From NCBI RefSeq assembly GCF_014698995.1, contig NZ_JACWZZ010000002.1, positions 372,001 to 436,000 of the forward strand: 64,000 nt of DNA. The letters run 5' to 3'. The DNA is from Hymenobacter duratus. Its GTDB lineage: Bacteria; Bacteroidota; Bacteroidia; Cytophagales; Hymenobacteraceae. How positions within the stretch are numbered: the stretch's first letter is position 1; the number at the start of each line of letters is the position of its first letter. Positions 42,955 to 51,710 of this stretch are shown here, piece after piece. The notes under the pieces are model-generated. The model did not search any database. It was not told the DNA's origin and worked only from the letters and a program-made list of their open reading frames with translations. The position numbers and the translations under genes are program-made.

Positions 42955-44057
42955 TACAGGGTCAGGGTAAGGTGGGTGGCGTAGGTGTCGGGCGTGTCGT
43001 GTATGGTGAGCTGGTGGCGGCCGGGGTAGATGGCCGCCAGTCGGCGGCGGGTATTTTCGAGCCCGATGCCGGTGGAGTGCTCCACGGGGCCGCCGTGCTT
43101 GCGGTTGCTGGTGAAGAAGGTGAGCTGGTTTTCCTGCACCCGCACCTGCACCAGCACGGGGTGGGCGGCATCAAACAGCTCGCCGTGCTTGAAGCAGTTC
43201 TCAACGAAGGTGATGAGCACTAGCGGCAGAATCAGCAGAAACCGGGTGCTGCCCTGCACTTCAAATTTTACCTGCAGCTGGTGGTCGAAGCGCAGCTGAT
43301 TCAGAGCCACATAATTGCGCAGGTGCTGAATTTCCTTGTCCAGCATCACCTTGCCCTGCTCGCCGCCTTCGTTTAGGGCGTAGCGCATGATGTCGGAGAG
43401 CAGCAGTACACTTTTGGCCGTAGGCTCGGAAAGCGGGTAGACCTGGGCGTACAGGAAATTGAGAGAGTTGAAGAGAAAGTGCGGGTTGATCTGGCTTTTC
43501 AGGAAGGCAATGTCGGCTTCCAGCAAGCCCCGCTCCTGCTGGTGGAGCTGCTGCTCCTGGTTGCGCAGTTGCTGCTCGTGCAGGCGCAGCTGCTTTTGCA
43601 TGCTGATGGCATACACGGCGTAGGCATACGTGAAGCTATAGCCCAGAAACTGCACGCCTCGCCAGATTACCAGGGACCAGAACATGCGGGCATTTTGATA
43701 AGTTAACGTCATCGTAATGCCCGTAGCAGGCACTAAATACACGGCTAGTAAGTAGCGTAAAGTACAGTAGCCAGCTAATAGGCCGATCAGGCCCAAGGCG
43801 TATTGCCCGTAGCGCTTAGTGTTGTAGTATCGGGGGAATATCCACAGCGCGTGGCCGTACAGCAGTAAAGCTGAAATAGCATAGTTGGGGGCCGTTTCCA
43901 CTGGGTTGGGAACCGGGCCACCCAACGTCCACAGGCAAAGCACCTCATATATGTAAAATGTAGCCCACAGCGTGACGTGAAGCAGGATAGTTTTAAAGCG
44001 CGGCACGGTAAAAGCGGGCTGGAGAGAATTAGGGAAGGATAGTGCAAAAGTGCTCAT
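42954..44057 (-). CDS. LytS-type sensor histidine kinase
   Basis: Protein of 367 residues. About six membrane helices (residues 15-190) lead to a coiled segment rich in Gln/Leu (LRLHEQQLRNQEQQLHQQ). The His_kinase domain has the phosphorylated His in QINPHFLFNSLNFLY. The ATP-binding domain has the N-box FVENCFKHGE and GIGLENTRRRLAAIYPGRH. ATG 44057 (MSTFALSF) is preferred over a long, unlikely N-terminal extension. It is translated together with the LytTR regulator gene that follows. The signal sensed is unknown. Confidence 0.88.
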   Translation of the reverse strand: MSTFALSFPNSLQPAFTVPRFKTILLHVTLWATFYIYEVLCLWTLGGPVPNPVETAPNYAISALLLYGHALWIFPRYYNTKRYGQYALGLIGLLAGYCTLRYLLAVYLVPATGITMTLTYQNARMFWSLVIWRGVQFLGYSFTYAYAVYAISMQKQLRLHEQQLRNQEQQLHQQERGLLEADIAFLKSQINPHFLFNSLNFLYAQVYPLSEPTAKSVLLLSDIMRYALNEGGEQGKVMLDKEIQHLRNYVALNQLRFDHQLQVKFEVQGSTRFLLILPLVLITFVENCFKHGELFDAAHPVLVQVRVQENQLTFFTSNRKHGGPVEHSTGIGLENTRRRLAAIYPGRHQLTIHDTPDTYATHLTLTL

Positions 44058-44128
44058 AAAATTCTCTTGTAATAAAGTCCTCCCCTCACCTAGCAATACT
44101 GGCAATAGAAGCTTTGTGCTCCCCGCCC

Positions 44129-44791
44129 CTACCGCACCAGGCTCAGCTTGATGCCCACTTCCAGGTGCGGGCGAATCTGCACGCCCCGGTAGCTCATATT
44201 CAGCCGTCGGGTTTCCAGCCCGCCACCCACGTAGGCATCCAGCAGGCCGTGGCTGCCCAACCGATGCTGCGTGCCCCACAGCACCGACAGGGCCGATACT
44301 TCGTGGTAAAGCTTGGGTGCATAGTAGGGAGTGAAGCTGGTGCTACCCTGCAGAGCCACATAGTTGCCCACAAACGGCCCAGCAGCTCGTCCGGCAGCCT
44401 GCCGCTTCTCCTGGTTGTAGTAGTGGCGCACGCCCAGGTCTGCTCCTACCTCGGTGACATACGCCGACCGGGTACCACGCTCGGGTGCCGCCGTGCGGGC
44501 CCCTATGCGCCAGCCGCTGCTCACGTTGCCGTACACGGACCAGGCCGGTGCGTAGTTGTGCTCCACGCTGGCCACCAGCGGCAGTGCCGTGCCCATAAAT
44601 CCGCCGATGGTCAGGCCGCGCGTGAGGCCGGTACCCAGCTTGAAAAGAGTAGCTGACTGGAAACCAGGCGCCGGTGCTGTCTTGGTCGGGGCAGGGGCGG
44701 CAGGTTCTGCAGCAGTCTGGGCCTGCGTAGCAAGCGGAGCACTCAGGCTGGCCGCTAAAAGAAAAGCGCTGAAGTAAAACTGATGAGGCAT
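44129..44791 (-). CDS. Outer-membrane beta-barrel-like protein
   Basis: Protein of 220 residues with a signal peptide ending ATQAQ and a Pro/Ala-rich linker (AAEPAAPAPTKTAPAP). Alternating hydrophobic and polar strands follow, each with aromatic girdle residues (WSVYGNVSSGWRIG, VGADLGVRHYYN, LHYEV-like YHEVSALSVLWG), and end in LEVGIKLSLVR. The pattern suits an 8-strand barrel. No family is recognised. It may be co-transcribed with the kinase pair 71 bp downstream; a promoter-like sequence lies about 80 bp upstream. Confidence 0.6.
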   Translation of the reverse strand: MPHQFYFSAFLLAASLSAPLATQAQTAAEPAAPAPTKTAPAPGFQSATLFKLGTGLTRGLTIGGFMGTALPLVASVEHNYAPAWSVYGNVSSGWRIGARTAAPERGTRSAYVTEVGADLGVRHYYNQEKRQAAGRAAGPFVGNYVALQGSTSFTPYYAPKLYHEVSALSVLWGTQHRLGSHGLLDAYVGGGLETRRLNMSYRGVQIRPHLEVGIKLSLVR

Positions 44792-45257
44792 AAAATGAGA
44801 GAATGGGTGTAGAAAAACTGCAGTAAGAAGGCCAGCAGTTGCAGCTGCCTGCTCCTTCCTGCTTGATGATTCAAACCTACCTCACTGGCCTTGGGCCGTA
44901 AATTTTATTACACCAACAGCCCGTTTCTCCATATCAACGCGGCTCGTTTTGCCCGCAGGCCGCCAGAAACCCGCACGCAGGTGGCACCTACCCACCAGCA
45001 GTCAGCTGTCAGCCTCCCTACAGCACCCTTCCCTACTGCTCAGATACCGAGCTCCGCCACGGCGTATCCATCTATTTTCACTGCGCGGCACAGCAGCACA
45101 AGCACTTCCTGTCAATCCTCTGGCTGGCTTCTGTACCCATCTATCCTGTTGGTTTCCTCCCGGGGCCTTATATTGTCTTGGGGATTGGCCGCGCGCATCG
45201 GGCAGAGCCAAACGCCGCTTGCCCCGCGGCCCTGCCTACCCTCCTACTTCAGACTCT
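44792..45257. other. 466-bp intergenic region between divergent genes
   Basis: It separates the barrel-like gene (minus) and the lipoprotein gene (plus). Near its left side it holds a promoter-like pair for the minus gene (44872-44903). Short repeated words (GCAGTTGCAGCTGCCTGC) occur near 44837-44854. Open frames extend across it towards the lipoprotein, but they carry no signal peptide or family motif, so no gene is called here. Confidence 0.4.
44872..44903 (-). promoter_or_regulatory. Candidate promoter of the barrel-like gene
   Basis: On the minus strand TAGGTTTG (44879-44872) is an exact TAnnTTTG box, with an ATTTA (44903-44899) about 20 bases upstream in the -33 position. The match is to the -7 box only; the -33 element is poor. 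Confidence 0.4.
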
Positions 45258-45776
45258 ATGCGCTGTCTGCACTTCATCCCTTACGTGCTGCTTTTCTCCA
45301 CCTTGGCCGGTTGCCAACGCCCTGTGTCGTCGGCAACCGCGGCATCGGGACCTGCTGCTACTCTGGAGTCCACAGCCGAAAAGCCAGCGGTTGTGTTTCT
45401 CACGTTTCGGGTGGTAGCTGCCGGGGCCGGGCAGCCGGCCCGCATCACGCTCCTCCGCAGCCAGGCCGCGCCGGGCCGCTTAAAAGCTGCGCCTGCTCCC
45501 ACCCCAGCCACCGGCACCGACTATCTGGCGGTGCGGCTGCTTGATGCGGCGGGCCAGCCATTGGGCACCGCCGCGGTAGTAGAGCATCCGCTGCGCAAAT
45601 CGGTGGAGTACACCGATGAAAAGCAGCAGTTAAGCCGCCGGGTAGTCAGCCTGCCCGAAGCGGAGTTTTTTGTGCGGCTTTCGCTGCCGGCGCAGGCCAC
45701 GCAGGTGCGCGTCGAAGAAGTTGCGGCGGCTACGGCCACGGTTATTGCGTCCACCTCCTTTCCCCTACAGCCTTGA
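45258..45776 (+). CDS. Small lipoprotein, function unknown
   Basis: Protein of 172 residues. The lipobox LLFSTLAGC predicts lipidation at residue 18. The mature part has an Ala/Pro-rich segment and a predicted beta-sandwich with alternating residues (VVFLTFRVVAAG, DYLAVRLLDAAGQPLGT, EFFVRLSLPAQATQVRVEEV). No family is recognised. Its stop codon overlaps the next start by four bases (TTGA), so it is coupled with the M64 peptidase and may help in its secretion or inhibition. ATG 45258 is chosen because the signal peptide begins there. Confidence 0.65.
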   Translation: MRCLHFIPYVLLFSTLAGCQRPVSSATAASGPAATLESTAEKPAVVFLTFRVVAAGAGQPARITLLRSQAAPGRLKAAPAPTPATGTDYLAVRLLDAAGQPLGTAAVVEHPLRKSVEYTDEKQQLSRRVVSLPEAEFFVRLSLPAQATQVRVEEVAAATATVIASTSFPLQP

Positions 45777-47176
45777 AAACACGCTACGCCTTTCTGCTTC
45801 TCCTGCTGCTGTTGGCCGCAGGCGCAAACGCTCAGAGTTTTCCCGTCGATACGCTCGTGAAAACCGGTCCCCTCGACCGGCGCATCAACCTAGTGTTTCT
45901 GAGTGACGGCTACCAGGCCAGCGAGTTGGCCCGCTTCCGCACTGATGTCGACCGGATTGTGGCGACTATGTTCACTCAAACGCCTTTCCGCGAGTATCAG
46001 GCTTACTTCAACGTGTTTGCCGTGCGCGTGCCGTCCGCCCAATCGGGCGCTTCGCACCCGCGCACCGCTCCCGACTGCACTTCGTCCACGCTGCCGGTGG
46101 CAGTAGTCAATAACTATTTCGGCAGCTCTTTCGACCAGGGTGGTATTCACCGGCTGCTGGTGCCGCGCAACCAGGGGGCGGTGGCCAGCGTGCTGGCGGC
46201 CTCCTTCCCACTCTACGATCAGGCCTTCATCGTTGTCAACTCCACCGAGTACGGCGGTTCGGGTGGGGCGCTGGCTACCTCTTCAGTGCACCCAAGCGCC
46301 AATGAAATCAGCATCCATGAAATTGGGCACTCCTTCTCCGGCCTATCGGACGAGTATTGGGCCGGCCAGCAGTACGCCCGCGAGACCCAAAACATGACCC
46401 AGCAAGCCAACCCAACCTTGGTGAAATGGGCGGCCTGGATGGGTACCAACGGCATCGGCATCTATCCGCATACCGGCAACGCTACCTGGTACAAGCCGCA
46501 TCAGAACTGCAAGATGCAGGTGCTGGGCGTGCCCTTCTGCAGCGTCTGCCGGCAGGCCTTCACCGAAACCATTCATACGCTGGCCGGGCCGCTGCAGAGC
46601 TACAGCCCCACTACTCTTACCATCACCAACCCGGGCCAGGACCCGACGTTTGCGCTGATCCTGCTGCCCCCGAACCCCAATACGCTGCGTGTTACCTGGC
46701 GGCGCGACAATACCGTCGTCCGCCACAACCAGCCCCAGCTTACTGTTCCGCTCAGCAGCCTGAGCACCGGTACGCACCGGATTGTGGCGGAAATAACGGA
46801 TACCACGGCCCTCACCCGCGCAACCAACCACCTCACCCAGCACACCTACACCGTGGTCTGGACGGTAGAGCGCACCGTGGCCGGCATCCGGAGCAGCGCG
46901 GCGGCCCACGACTATGAGGTGCAGGTTTTTCCGAATCCGGTGGCAGATGCACTGCAGATTTCCTGCACGCTCAGCCGGCCGCTACCCGTCGACATTACCG
47001 TGTACGACGCTACCGGGCGGCGGCTGGCCACTGCCCTGCGCCGCACGAAGCTGGCGGCCGGCACGCACACCTATCAGTTTAAAGCCGCGGAGCTGGGCCT
47101 GAAGCAGCCCGGCCAGTACACCCTCGTGCTGACCGTGGATGGCACTCCTATCAGCCGCCAGCTGATCAAGGAGTAG
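45773..47176 (+). CDS. Secreted M64-family metallopeptidase with T9SS sorting domain, TTG start
   Basis: Protein of 467 residues. The signal peptide ends at GANAQ. The M64 (IgA peptidase) core includes NLVFLSDGYQASEL, FNVFAVRVPSAQSGAS, and the zinc motif ISIHEIGHSFSGLSDEYW (His-Glu-x-x-His). Residues 290-370 form an Ig-like linker. The end (VQVFPNPVADALQIS ... ISRQLIKE) is a T9SS type A sorting domain. It should be a surface-attached or released zinc protease. The start is TTG at 45773 inside the TTGA overlap with the lipoprotein stop; it gives a perfect signal peptide (MKTRYAFLLLLLLL). Confidence 0.87.
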   Translation: MKTRYAFLLLLLLLAAGANAQSFPVDTLVKTGPLDRRINLVFLSDGYQASELARFRTDVDRIVATMFTQTPFREYQAYFNVFAVRVPSAQSGASHPRTAPDCTSSTLPVAVVNNYFGSSFDQGGIHRLLVPRNQGAVASVLAASFPLYDQAFIVVNSTEYGGSGGALATSSVHPSANEISIHEIGHSFSGLSDEYWAGQQYARETQNMTQQANPTLVKWAAWMGTNGIGIYPHTGNATWYKPHQNCKMQVLGVPFCSVCRQAFTETIHTLAGPLQSYSPTTLTITNPGQDPTFALILLPPNPNTLRVTWRRDNTVVRHNQPQLTVPLSSLSTGTHRIVAEITDTTALTRATNHLTQHTYTVVWTVERTVAGIRSSAAAHDYEVQVFPNPVADALQISCTLSRPLPVDITVYDATGRRLATALRRTKLAAGTHTYQFKAAELGLKQPGQYTLVLTVDGTPISRQLIKE

Positions 47177-47194
47177 ACACGGCTCTGTTAATAA

Positions 47195-47252
47195 GCAGCC
47201 CGCCTGCCCTTCCGGTTATGGATACCGGAAGGGCAGGCGGGCTGCTTTTTTT
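47195..47252 (+). terminator. Strong intrinsic terminator after the M64 peptidase
   Basis: A perfect 22-bp stem (47195-47216 with 47224-47245) with a 7-base loop is followed by seven T. It lies between the converging M64 and response-regulator genes, whose ends are about 10 bp away on the right. Confidence 0.95.
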
Positions 47253-47262
47253 GATGGATGCG

Positions 47263-47940
47263 CTACTCTTCCTTCATCACGTAGCCCATTCCTACCAGCG
47301 TATGAATGAGTTTGGGAGTGAAGTCCTTGTCTATCTTTTTGCGCAGAAAGTTGATGTACACATCAATGACATTGGAGCCCGTATCGAAGCTGGTTTCCCA
47401 GACGTGCTCCAGAATATCGACGCGCGAGATTACGCGGCCTTTGTAGCGCAGCAGGTACTCAAGCAGTGAGAATTCGCGGGCCGTGAGCTGAATGGGCTGG
47501 CCGGCGCGCTGCACCAGTTTGCTGGCGGGGTCGAGGGTGAGGTCGGCGAGCTGCAGAATAGGAACCGAGGCAGCCGTTTCGGGGCGGCGGCGCACCAGTG
47601 CCCGCAGCCGGGCCAGCAGCTCCTGAAACGCGAACGGCTTCACGAGGTAGTCGTCGGCGCCGGCATCTAGCCCGCGGATTTTATCGTCGGTTTCGCCCAG
47701 CGCCGTAAGCATCAGAATAGGCACCGCCGGATTATGAGCCCGCACCTGCCGGCAGACTTCCAGTCCGCTCAGGCCGGGCAGCAGGTTATCCAGAATAATG
47801 AGGTCGTGCTGCCCGGCCAGCGCCAGTCGCAGGCCGGTAGGTCCGTCGGTGGCTACTTCTACGGTGTGCTGTTGTTCGGTAAGCCCTTTGTGCAGAAAAG
47901 CAGCCACTTTGGGCTCATCTTCCACCAGCAGAATTTTCAT
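47263..47940 (-). CDS. OmpR/PhoB-type response regulator (orphan)
   Basis: Protein of 225 residues. The receiver domain has acidic residues in KILLVEDEPKVAAF and the phospho-Asp in LIILDNLLPGLSG, with Lys in DDYLVKPFAFQELLAR. A winged-helix effector domain follows (LTAREFSLLEYLLRYKGRVISR, TGSNVIDVYINFLRKKID). It belongs to the CusR/CopR-like branch that pairs with HAMP-type kinases. No kinase gene adjoins it. The kinase at 19698-21095 lacks a regulator, so the two might be partners. It is transcribed away from the polysaccharide cluster. Confidence 0.9.
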   Translation of the reverse strand: MKILLVEDEPKVAAFLHKGLTEQQHTVEVATDGPTGLRLALAGQHDLIILDNLLPGLSGLEVCRQVRAHNPAVPILMLTALGETDDKIRGLDAGADDYLVKPFAFQELLARLRALVRRRPETAASVPILQLADLTLDPASKLVQRAGQPIQLTAREFSLLEYLLRYKGRVISRVDILEHVWETSFDTGSNVIDVYINFLRKKIDKDFTPKLIHTLVGMGYVMKEE

Positions 47941-48238
47941 GCGGTAAGGTACAGGGTATAAACTGATTCAACGGGGCCGAAGGTAAAGGGTTTGCGGCTG
48001 CCGGCCACTACCTGCCGGCAGAGGAAATCAGAAACAGGCACCCTTGCCTTTCCTGTAGCACAGTGTTGGCAGCTACCCAGGTAAATACAATTAAATATAA
48101 AAAATATTGAATAAATATTTTGATTTTACAGAATCATACAATATTTTTATTAAAAAGTACCAGTTATTAAAATTATGCTTATGCTGAAGAGCTCCTGTCT
48201 TTTACCTCCGCTCATTTCCTGCACCACACGCTCTACTT
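47941..48238. other. AT-rich regulatory gap before the polysaccharide cluster
   Basis: A 298-bp gap between the divergent response regulator and wza. From about 48085 to 48175 it is strongly AT-rich, with two copies of AAATATT exactly 11 bp apart (48102, 48113) and several ATTAAAA words. It probably holds promoters for both sides. In so AT-rich a stretch, such repeats could be chance. Confidence 0.45.
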
Positions 48239-49027
48239 ATGTTCTCTCACGTTGCGTTGCTCGCCTTCCGCCCTCCCGTTCTGGCTCTGCTGCTGGCGCT
48301 TATGTTCAGCTCCTGCGTTCCAACCCGCGACATCAGCTACCTGCAGGGGCAGTACTCGCCCACGCAGCCGACGTCCGTAGCCAATCCGCCCACGGAGTAC
48401 CGAATCCTCCCCAACGACGTGCTCTACATTCGGGTGCAGAGCCCGCAGCCGGAGCTCACCAAAGTGTTCAGCCTGCACGAGTCTGAGTTGGTGATGAACC
48501 AGTCGGACCCCGGCTCCCTGTACATCAACGGCTATGTCGTGGACGAGAAAGGCCAGATCATCGTCCCGACGGTAGGCAAGATTATGGTGCAGGGCCTGAC
48601 CCTGAGCGCCGCCCAGGAAAAGGTGCAGCAGTCGATTGCCGGCTACGTGCGCAATGCCACCGTGGTCCTGCGGCTGGTCAGCTTCCGGGTGACGGTGCTG
48701 GGGGAAGTGAAAAACCCGGGGCGCTACACCGTTTTCAACGACCGGGCTACGGTGCTAGAAGCCCTGGGCCTGGCCGGCGACCTGAGCCCTCTTGGCAACC
48801 GCCGCAACGTGAAGCTGATCCGGCAGACTCCTTCCGGCTCAGAAGTGGTGCTGCTGGACCTGACCCAACCCGAGTTGCTTAAGTCGCCTTACTACTATCT
48901 GCTCCCGAACGATGCCTTGTATGTGGAGCCCTCCAAGGCCCTGACCCAGCGCGGCAACTCCGTAAATCTGGGCCTGCTGTTCTCAGGCCTGGGCACGGCA
49001 GCCCTGCTCTACGGCCTGTTCCGGTAG
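48239..49027 (+). CDS. wza: Polysaccharide export lipoprotein (Wza-like)
   Basis: Protein of 262 residues. The signal with a lipobox (LMFSSC) predicts an outer-membrane lipoprotein. A polysaccharide export domain (YRILPNDVLYIRVQSP, GYVVDEKGQIIVPTVGKI) and one SLBB domain (RVTVLGEVKNPGRYTVFND) follow. A C-terminal stretch GLLFSGLGTAALLYGLF may be a membrane-spanning helix. It forms the channel for exopolysaccharide release together with the Wzc kinase, which is encoded next (162-bp gap). The protein is shorter than E. coli Wza, as is usual in Bacteroidota. Confidence 0.9.
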   Translation: MFSHVALLAFRPPVLALLLALMFSSCVPTRDISYLQGQYSPTQPTSVANPPTEYRILPNDVLYIRVQSPQPELTKVFSLHESELVMNQSDPGSLYINGYVVDEKGQIIVPTVGKIMVQGLTLSAAQEKVQQSIAGYVRNATVVLRLVSFRVTVLGEVKNPGRYTVFNDRATVLEALGLAGDLSPLGNRRNVKLIRQTPSGSEVVLLDLTQPELLKSPYYYLLPNDALYVEPSKALTQRGNSVNLGLLFSGLGTAALLYGLFR

Positions 49028-49189
49028 CGCCGGCAAAAGGCAAGAATCTGCACACATATTTATGTGATTAAAACAATTTTTTTTATAACAAAATAGTAAC
49101 TTAGTTATCCGTCCCGGCTTCTGCCTACCCCGCTCCAGAAAGCCCTGAATGCTGCCAGTCGTTTTACAACTCAGTTTCAGTTTGCGCTT

Positions 49190-51598
49190 ATGTCTACTAC
49201 CCACACTCCCACTACCGCCGATGAGCTCAATCTGAGCAACATGCTGTTTAAGCTTCGCACGCGCTGGTACTACTTTGCGGCGTCGTTGGTGCTGTTTCTG
49301 GCCATTGCCTTTTTTGTGGCGCAGCTACTGCCGGTGCGCTACGGCTTCAAGGCCACCATGATGCTGGCCGACCGCACGACCGGCTCGCGCCATGCGCAGG
49401 AAATGCTGACCATGGAGGCCGCTAAGGAGCGGGAAACCAAAGTGGAAGACGAAGTTGGCATCCTCACATCAGCGGGCGTGATAAGCCAGACGCTGCGGGG
49501 CCTGGATTTCGGCGTGAGCTACCACGTGGTTCCGGATACGTGGGTGAATACGCTCCGGCCGCTGAAAACGCAGGAAGTATACGGGGCCGAGTCGCCGGTG
49601 AAGGTGGTAGTGGATACCACGGCGCCGCAGGTGGCGGGGGTGCGCTTTTTTCTGGAAAGCCGGCCCGATGGCACGTTCCACGTGAAGGCCGAGGGCAAGC
49701 GGGTGCCGGTAGTCCAGTTCACGACGGGCACCATGCTGAATACCGTACCGGAGTTTCAGTTTGAGCGCACCGTTACGCTGGGCCAGCCTATCGAGAGTCC
49801 TTACTGCAACTTCACGGTGGAAAGTACCACGCCGGGCCTGACGCCTCAGCTGCCGGGCAAGGCGTTCTACTTCGTGCTGCACGATATTCAGGGCCTCACG
49901 AGCGAGTACCAGAGCAAGCTCACCATCAAGCCGATTGAGCGGATGTCGCGCGTGCTCAGCATTACGACGCAGGGCGCCATACCGGCCAAGGAAATCCGGT
50001 TTCTGAACGCGCTGATGAACACGTATATCGTGAACGACCTCACCGACAAGAACCGGGACGGCCACAAGGCCGTGGCGTTCATCGACTCGCAGCTGGGCAA
50101 AGTAGGCGACTCGCTGCGTCGCTCACAAGCCGCAGTGGCCACGTTCCGGGGCCAGCGCGGCCTGATTGATGCTGGCCAGCAGACCAACGCCGACCTGCAG
50201 ATGCGCGGCCAGCTCGAAAACGACCGGGCCCGCACCCAGAACGCGCGCATGGCGTACCAGAACGTGCTGAACCTGCTGCGTTCCTCGCCGGACGGAGATG
50301 CCGTCAGCTCGGCTACCGGCCTGGGCGTGGAAGACCCGGTACTCAACAGCCAGATCATCGAGCTGGCCCAGCTCAACACCCAGAAAGCCGGCCTGGCGGT
50401 GGGCGCATCAGAAAACAACCCGGTGCTGCAGGTGCTGGACAACAAAATAAAGGGCCGGCGCGCGGCCCTGCTGCGCAACCTTACCAACCTTATCGTCTCG
50501 GCCGACGCTACGCTGCGCAGCTACGACCAACGCCTGGGTGCCGTGCGCAGCAGCATCAGTCAGCTTCCTGAGAATGAGCGGCAACTGGCCCTGTTGCGCA
50601 ACCAGGCCGATGTGAATGACAAAAACTACACGTTTCTGCTGCAGAAGAAGACGGAAGCGGCCGTGACCCTGGCCACCAACTCCAGCGACAAAAAGGTAGT
50701 GGACCAAGCCGCCATGCAAAGCGCTGATCCGCTCCCGCCTCATCCGCAGCAGCTCTACCTCGTTAGCCTGATACTGGCGCTGGTGCTGCCGGCGGGCCTG
50801 ATTATGCTGCTGGAGCGCACCAACCAGACCGTGCAGACCGTCGACCAGATTAAGAGCGTGACGACCGTACCGTTTCTGGGTCTGATTGCCGACGCGGGCA
50901 AATCCATCAAGCTGGTGCGCCACGAGCTGCCCAAGTCCGCCGTAACGGAATCGTTCCGCACGGTGCGCATCAACCTGCAGTATGTGAGTGGTGGCGCCCG
51001 GCAGAAAGTCATCGGGTTTACCTCTTCGATATCGGGCGAGGGCAAAACCTTCTGCTGCACCAACCTGACGGCGGAACTGGCCATTTCGGGCAAGCGCACG
51101 GTGCTGATTGAAACCGACCTGCGCAAACCCACCATGAGCGCCTACTTCGATTTTCCGCCCCGGCGGCCCGGGCTGTCATCGTACCTGAAAGGCGACATCA
51201 GTCTGAAAGAAGCCATGCAGCAGTCGGAGCACATTCCTAACCTTGATGTGCTGACGGCCGGCCTGATTCCGGAAGATGCGGTGGCACTGCTGGAAAGCCC
51301 CCGCTTCCGGGAAATGATTGAGCAGCTGAAGGCCGAGTACGACTATGTGGTGCTGGACGCGCCACCCGTGGGGCTGGTATCGGAATATCACATTCTGCGC
51401 CAATACATCGACGTGTCGGTGTTTGTGGTGCGGCACCGCTACACGCAGCGCACTAGCCTGCAGCACCTGCAGGAGCTCGTTGACACGTCGCACCCCACGG
51501 CTCCGGCAGGCCAGGTGTATGTGCTGCTCAACAACGTCAACTTCAACGAGACCTACGAATACCATTACAAGAGCCAGGCAGCTTACTACTCCGTGTAG
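49190..51598 (+). CDS. wzc: Polysaccharide co-polymerase tyrosine autokinase (Wzc-like)
   Basis: Protein of 802 residues. A Wzz-type chain-length domain is flanked by membrane helices (residues 30-50 and about 520-540), with a long periplasmic coiled-coil between (GNVR-like region near 460). The cytoplasmic BY-kinase has Walker A SSISGEGKTF, Walker A' VLIETDLRKP and Walker B VVLDAPPVG. The tail NETYEYHYKSQAAYYSV carries the tyrosine cluster that is phosphorylated in the kinase ring. It controls chain length and export of the polysaccharide. It is the second gene of the cluster. Confidence 0.93.
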   Translation: MSTTHTPTTADELNLSNMLFKLRTRWYYFAASLVLFLAIAFFVAQLLPVRYGFKATMMLADRTTGSRHAQEMLTMEAAKERETKVEDEVGILTSAGVISQTLRGLDFGVSYHVVPDTWVNTLRPLKTQEVYGAESPVKVVVDTTAPQVAGVRFFLESRPDGTFHVKAEGKRVPVVQFTTGTMLNTVPEFQFERTVTLGQPIESPYCNFTVESTTPGLTPQLPGKAFYFVLHDIQGLTSEYQSKLTIKPIERMSRVLSITTQGAIPAKEIRFLNALMNTYIVNDLTDKNRDGHKAVAFIDSQLGKVGDSLRRSQAAVATFRGQRGLIDAGQQTNADLQMRGQLENDRARTQNARMAYQNVLNLLRSSPDGDAVSSATGLGVEDPVLNSQIIELAQLNTQKAGLAVGASENNPVLQVLDNKIKGRRAALLRNLTNLIVSADATLRSYDQRLGAVRSSISQLPENERQLALLRNQADVNDKNYTFLLQKKTEAAVTLATNSSDKKVVDQAAMQSADPLPPHPQQLYLVSLILALVLPAGLIMLLERTNQTVQTVDQIKSVTTVPFLGLIADAGKSIKLVRHELPKSAVTESFRTVRINLQYVSGGARQKVIGFTSSISGEGKTFCCTNLTAELAISGKRTVLIETDLRKPTMSAYFDFPPRRPGLSSYLKGDISLKEAMQQSEHIPNLDVLTAGLIPEDAVALLESPRFREMIEQLKAEYDYVVLDAPPVGLVSEYHILRQYIDVSVFVVRHRYTQRTSLQHLQELVDTSHPTAPAGQVYVLLNNVNFNETYEYHYKSQAAYYSV

Positions 51599-51710
51599 CG
51601 CAGCTTCATGGCACCAGCCTTCCGCAACCTGAGCGGGAACAGGGCCGCTGCCGGGTGGTAGCTTTTCGGGTGGCTCATCCTTTCGTTTTCTACTTTCTAA
51701 TTCCCCCATC

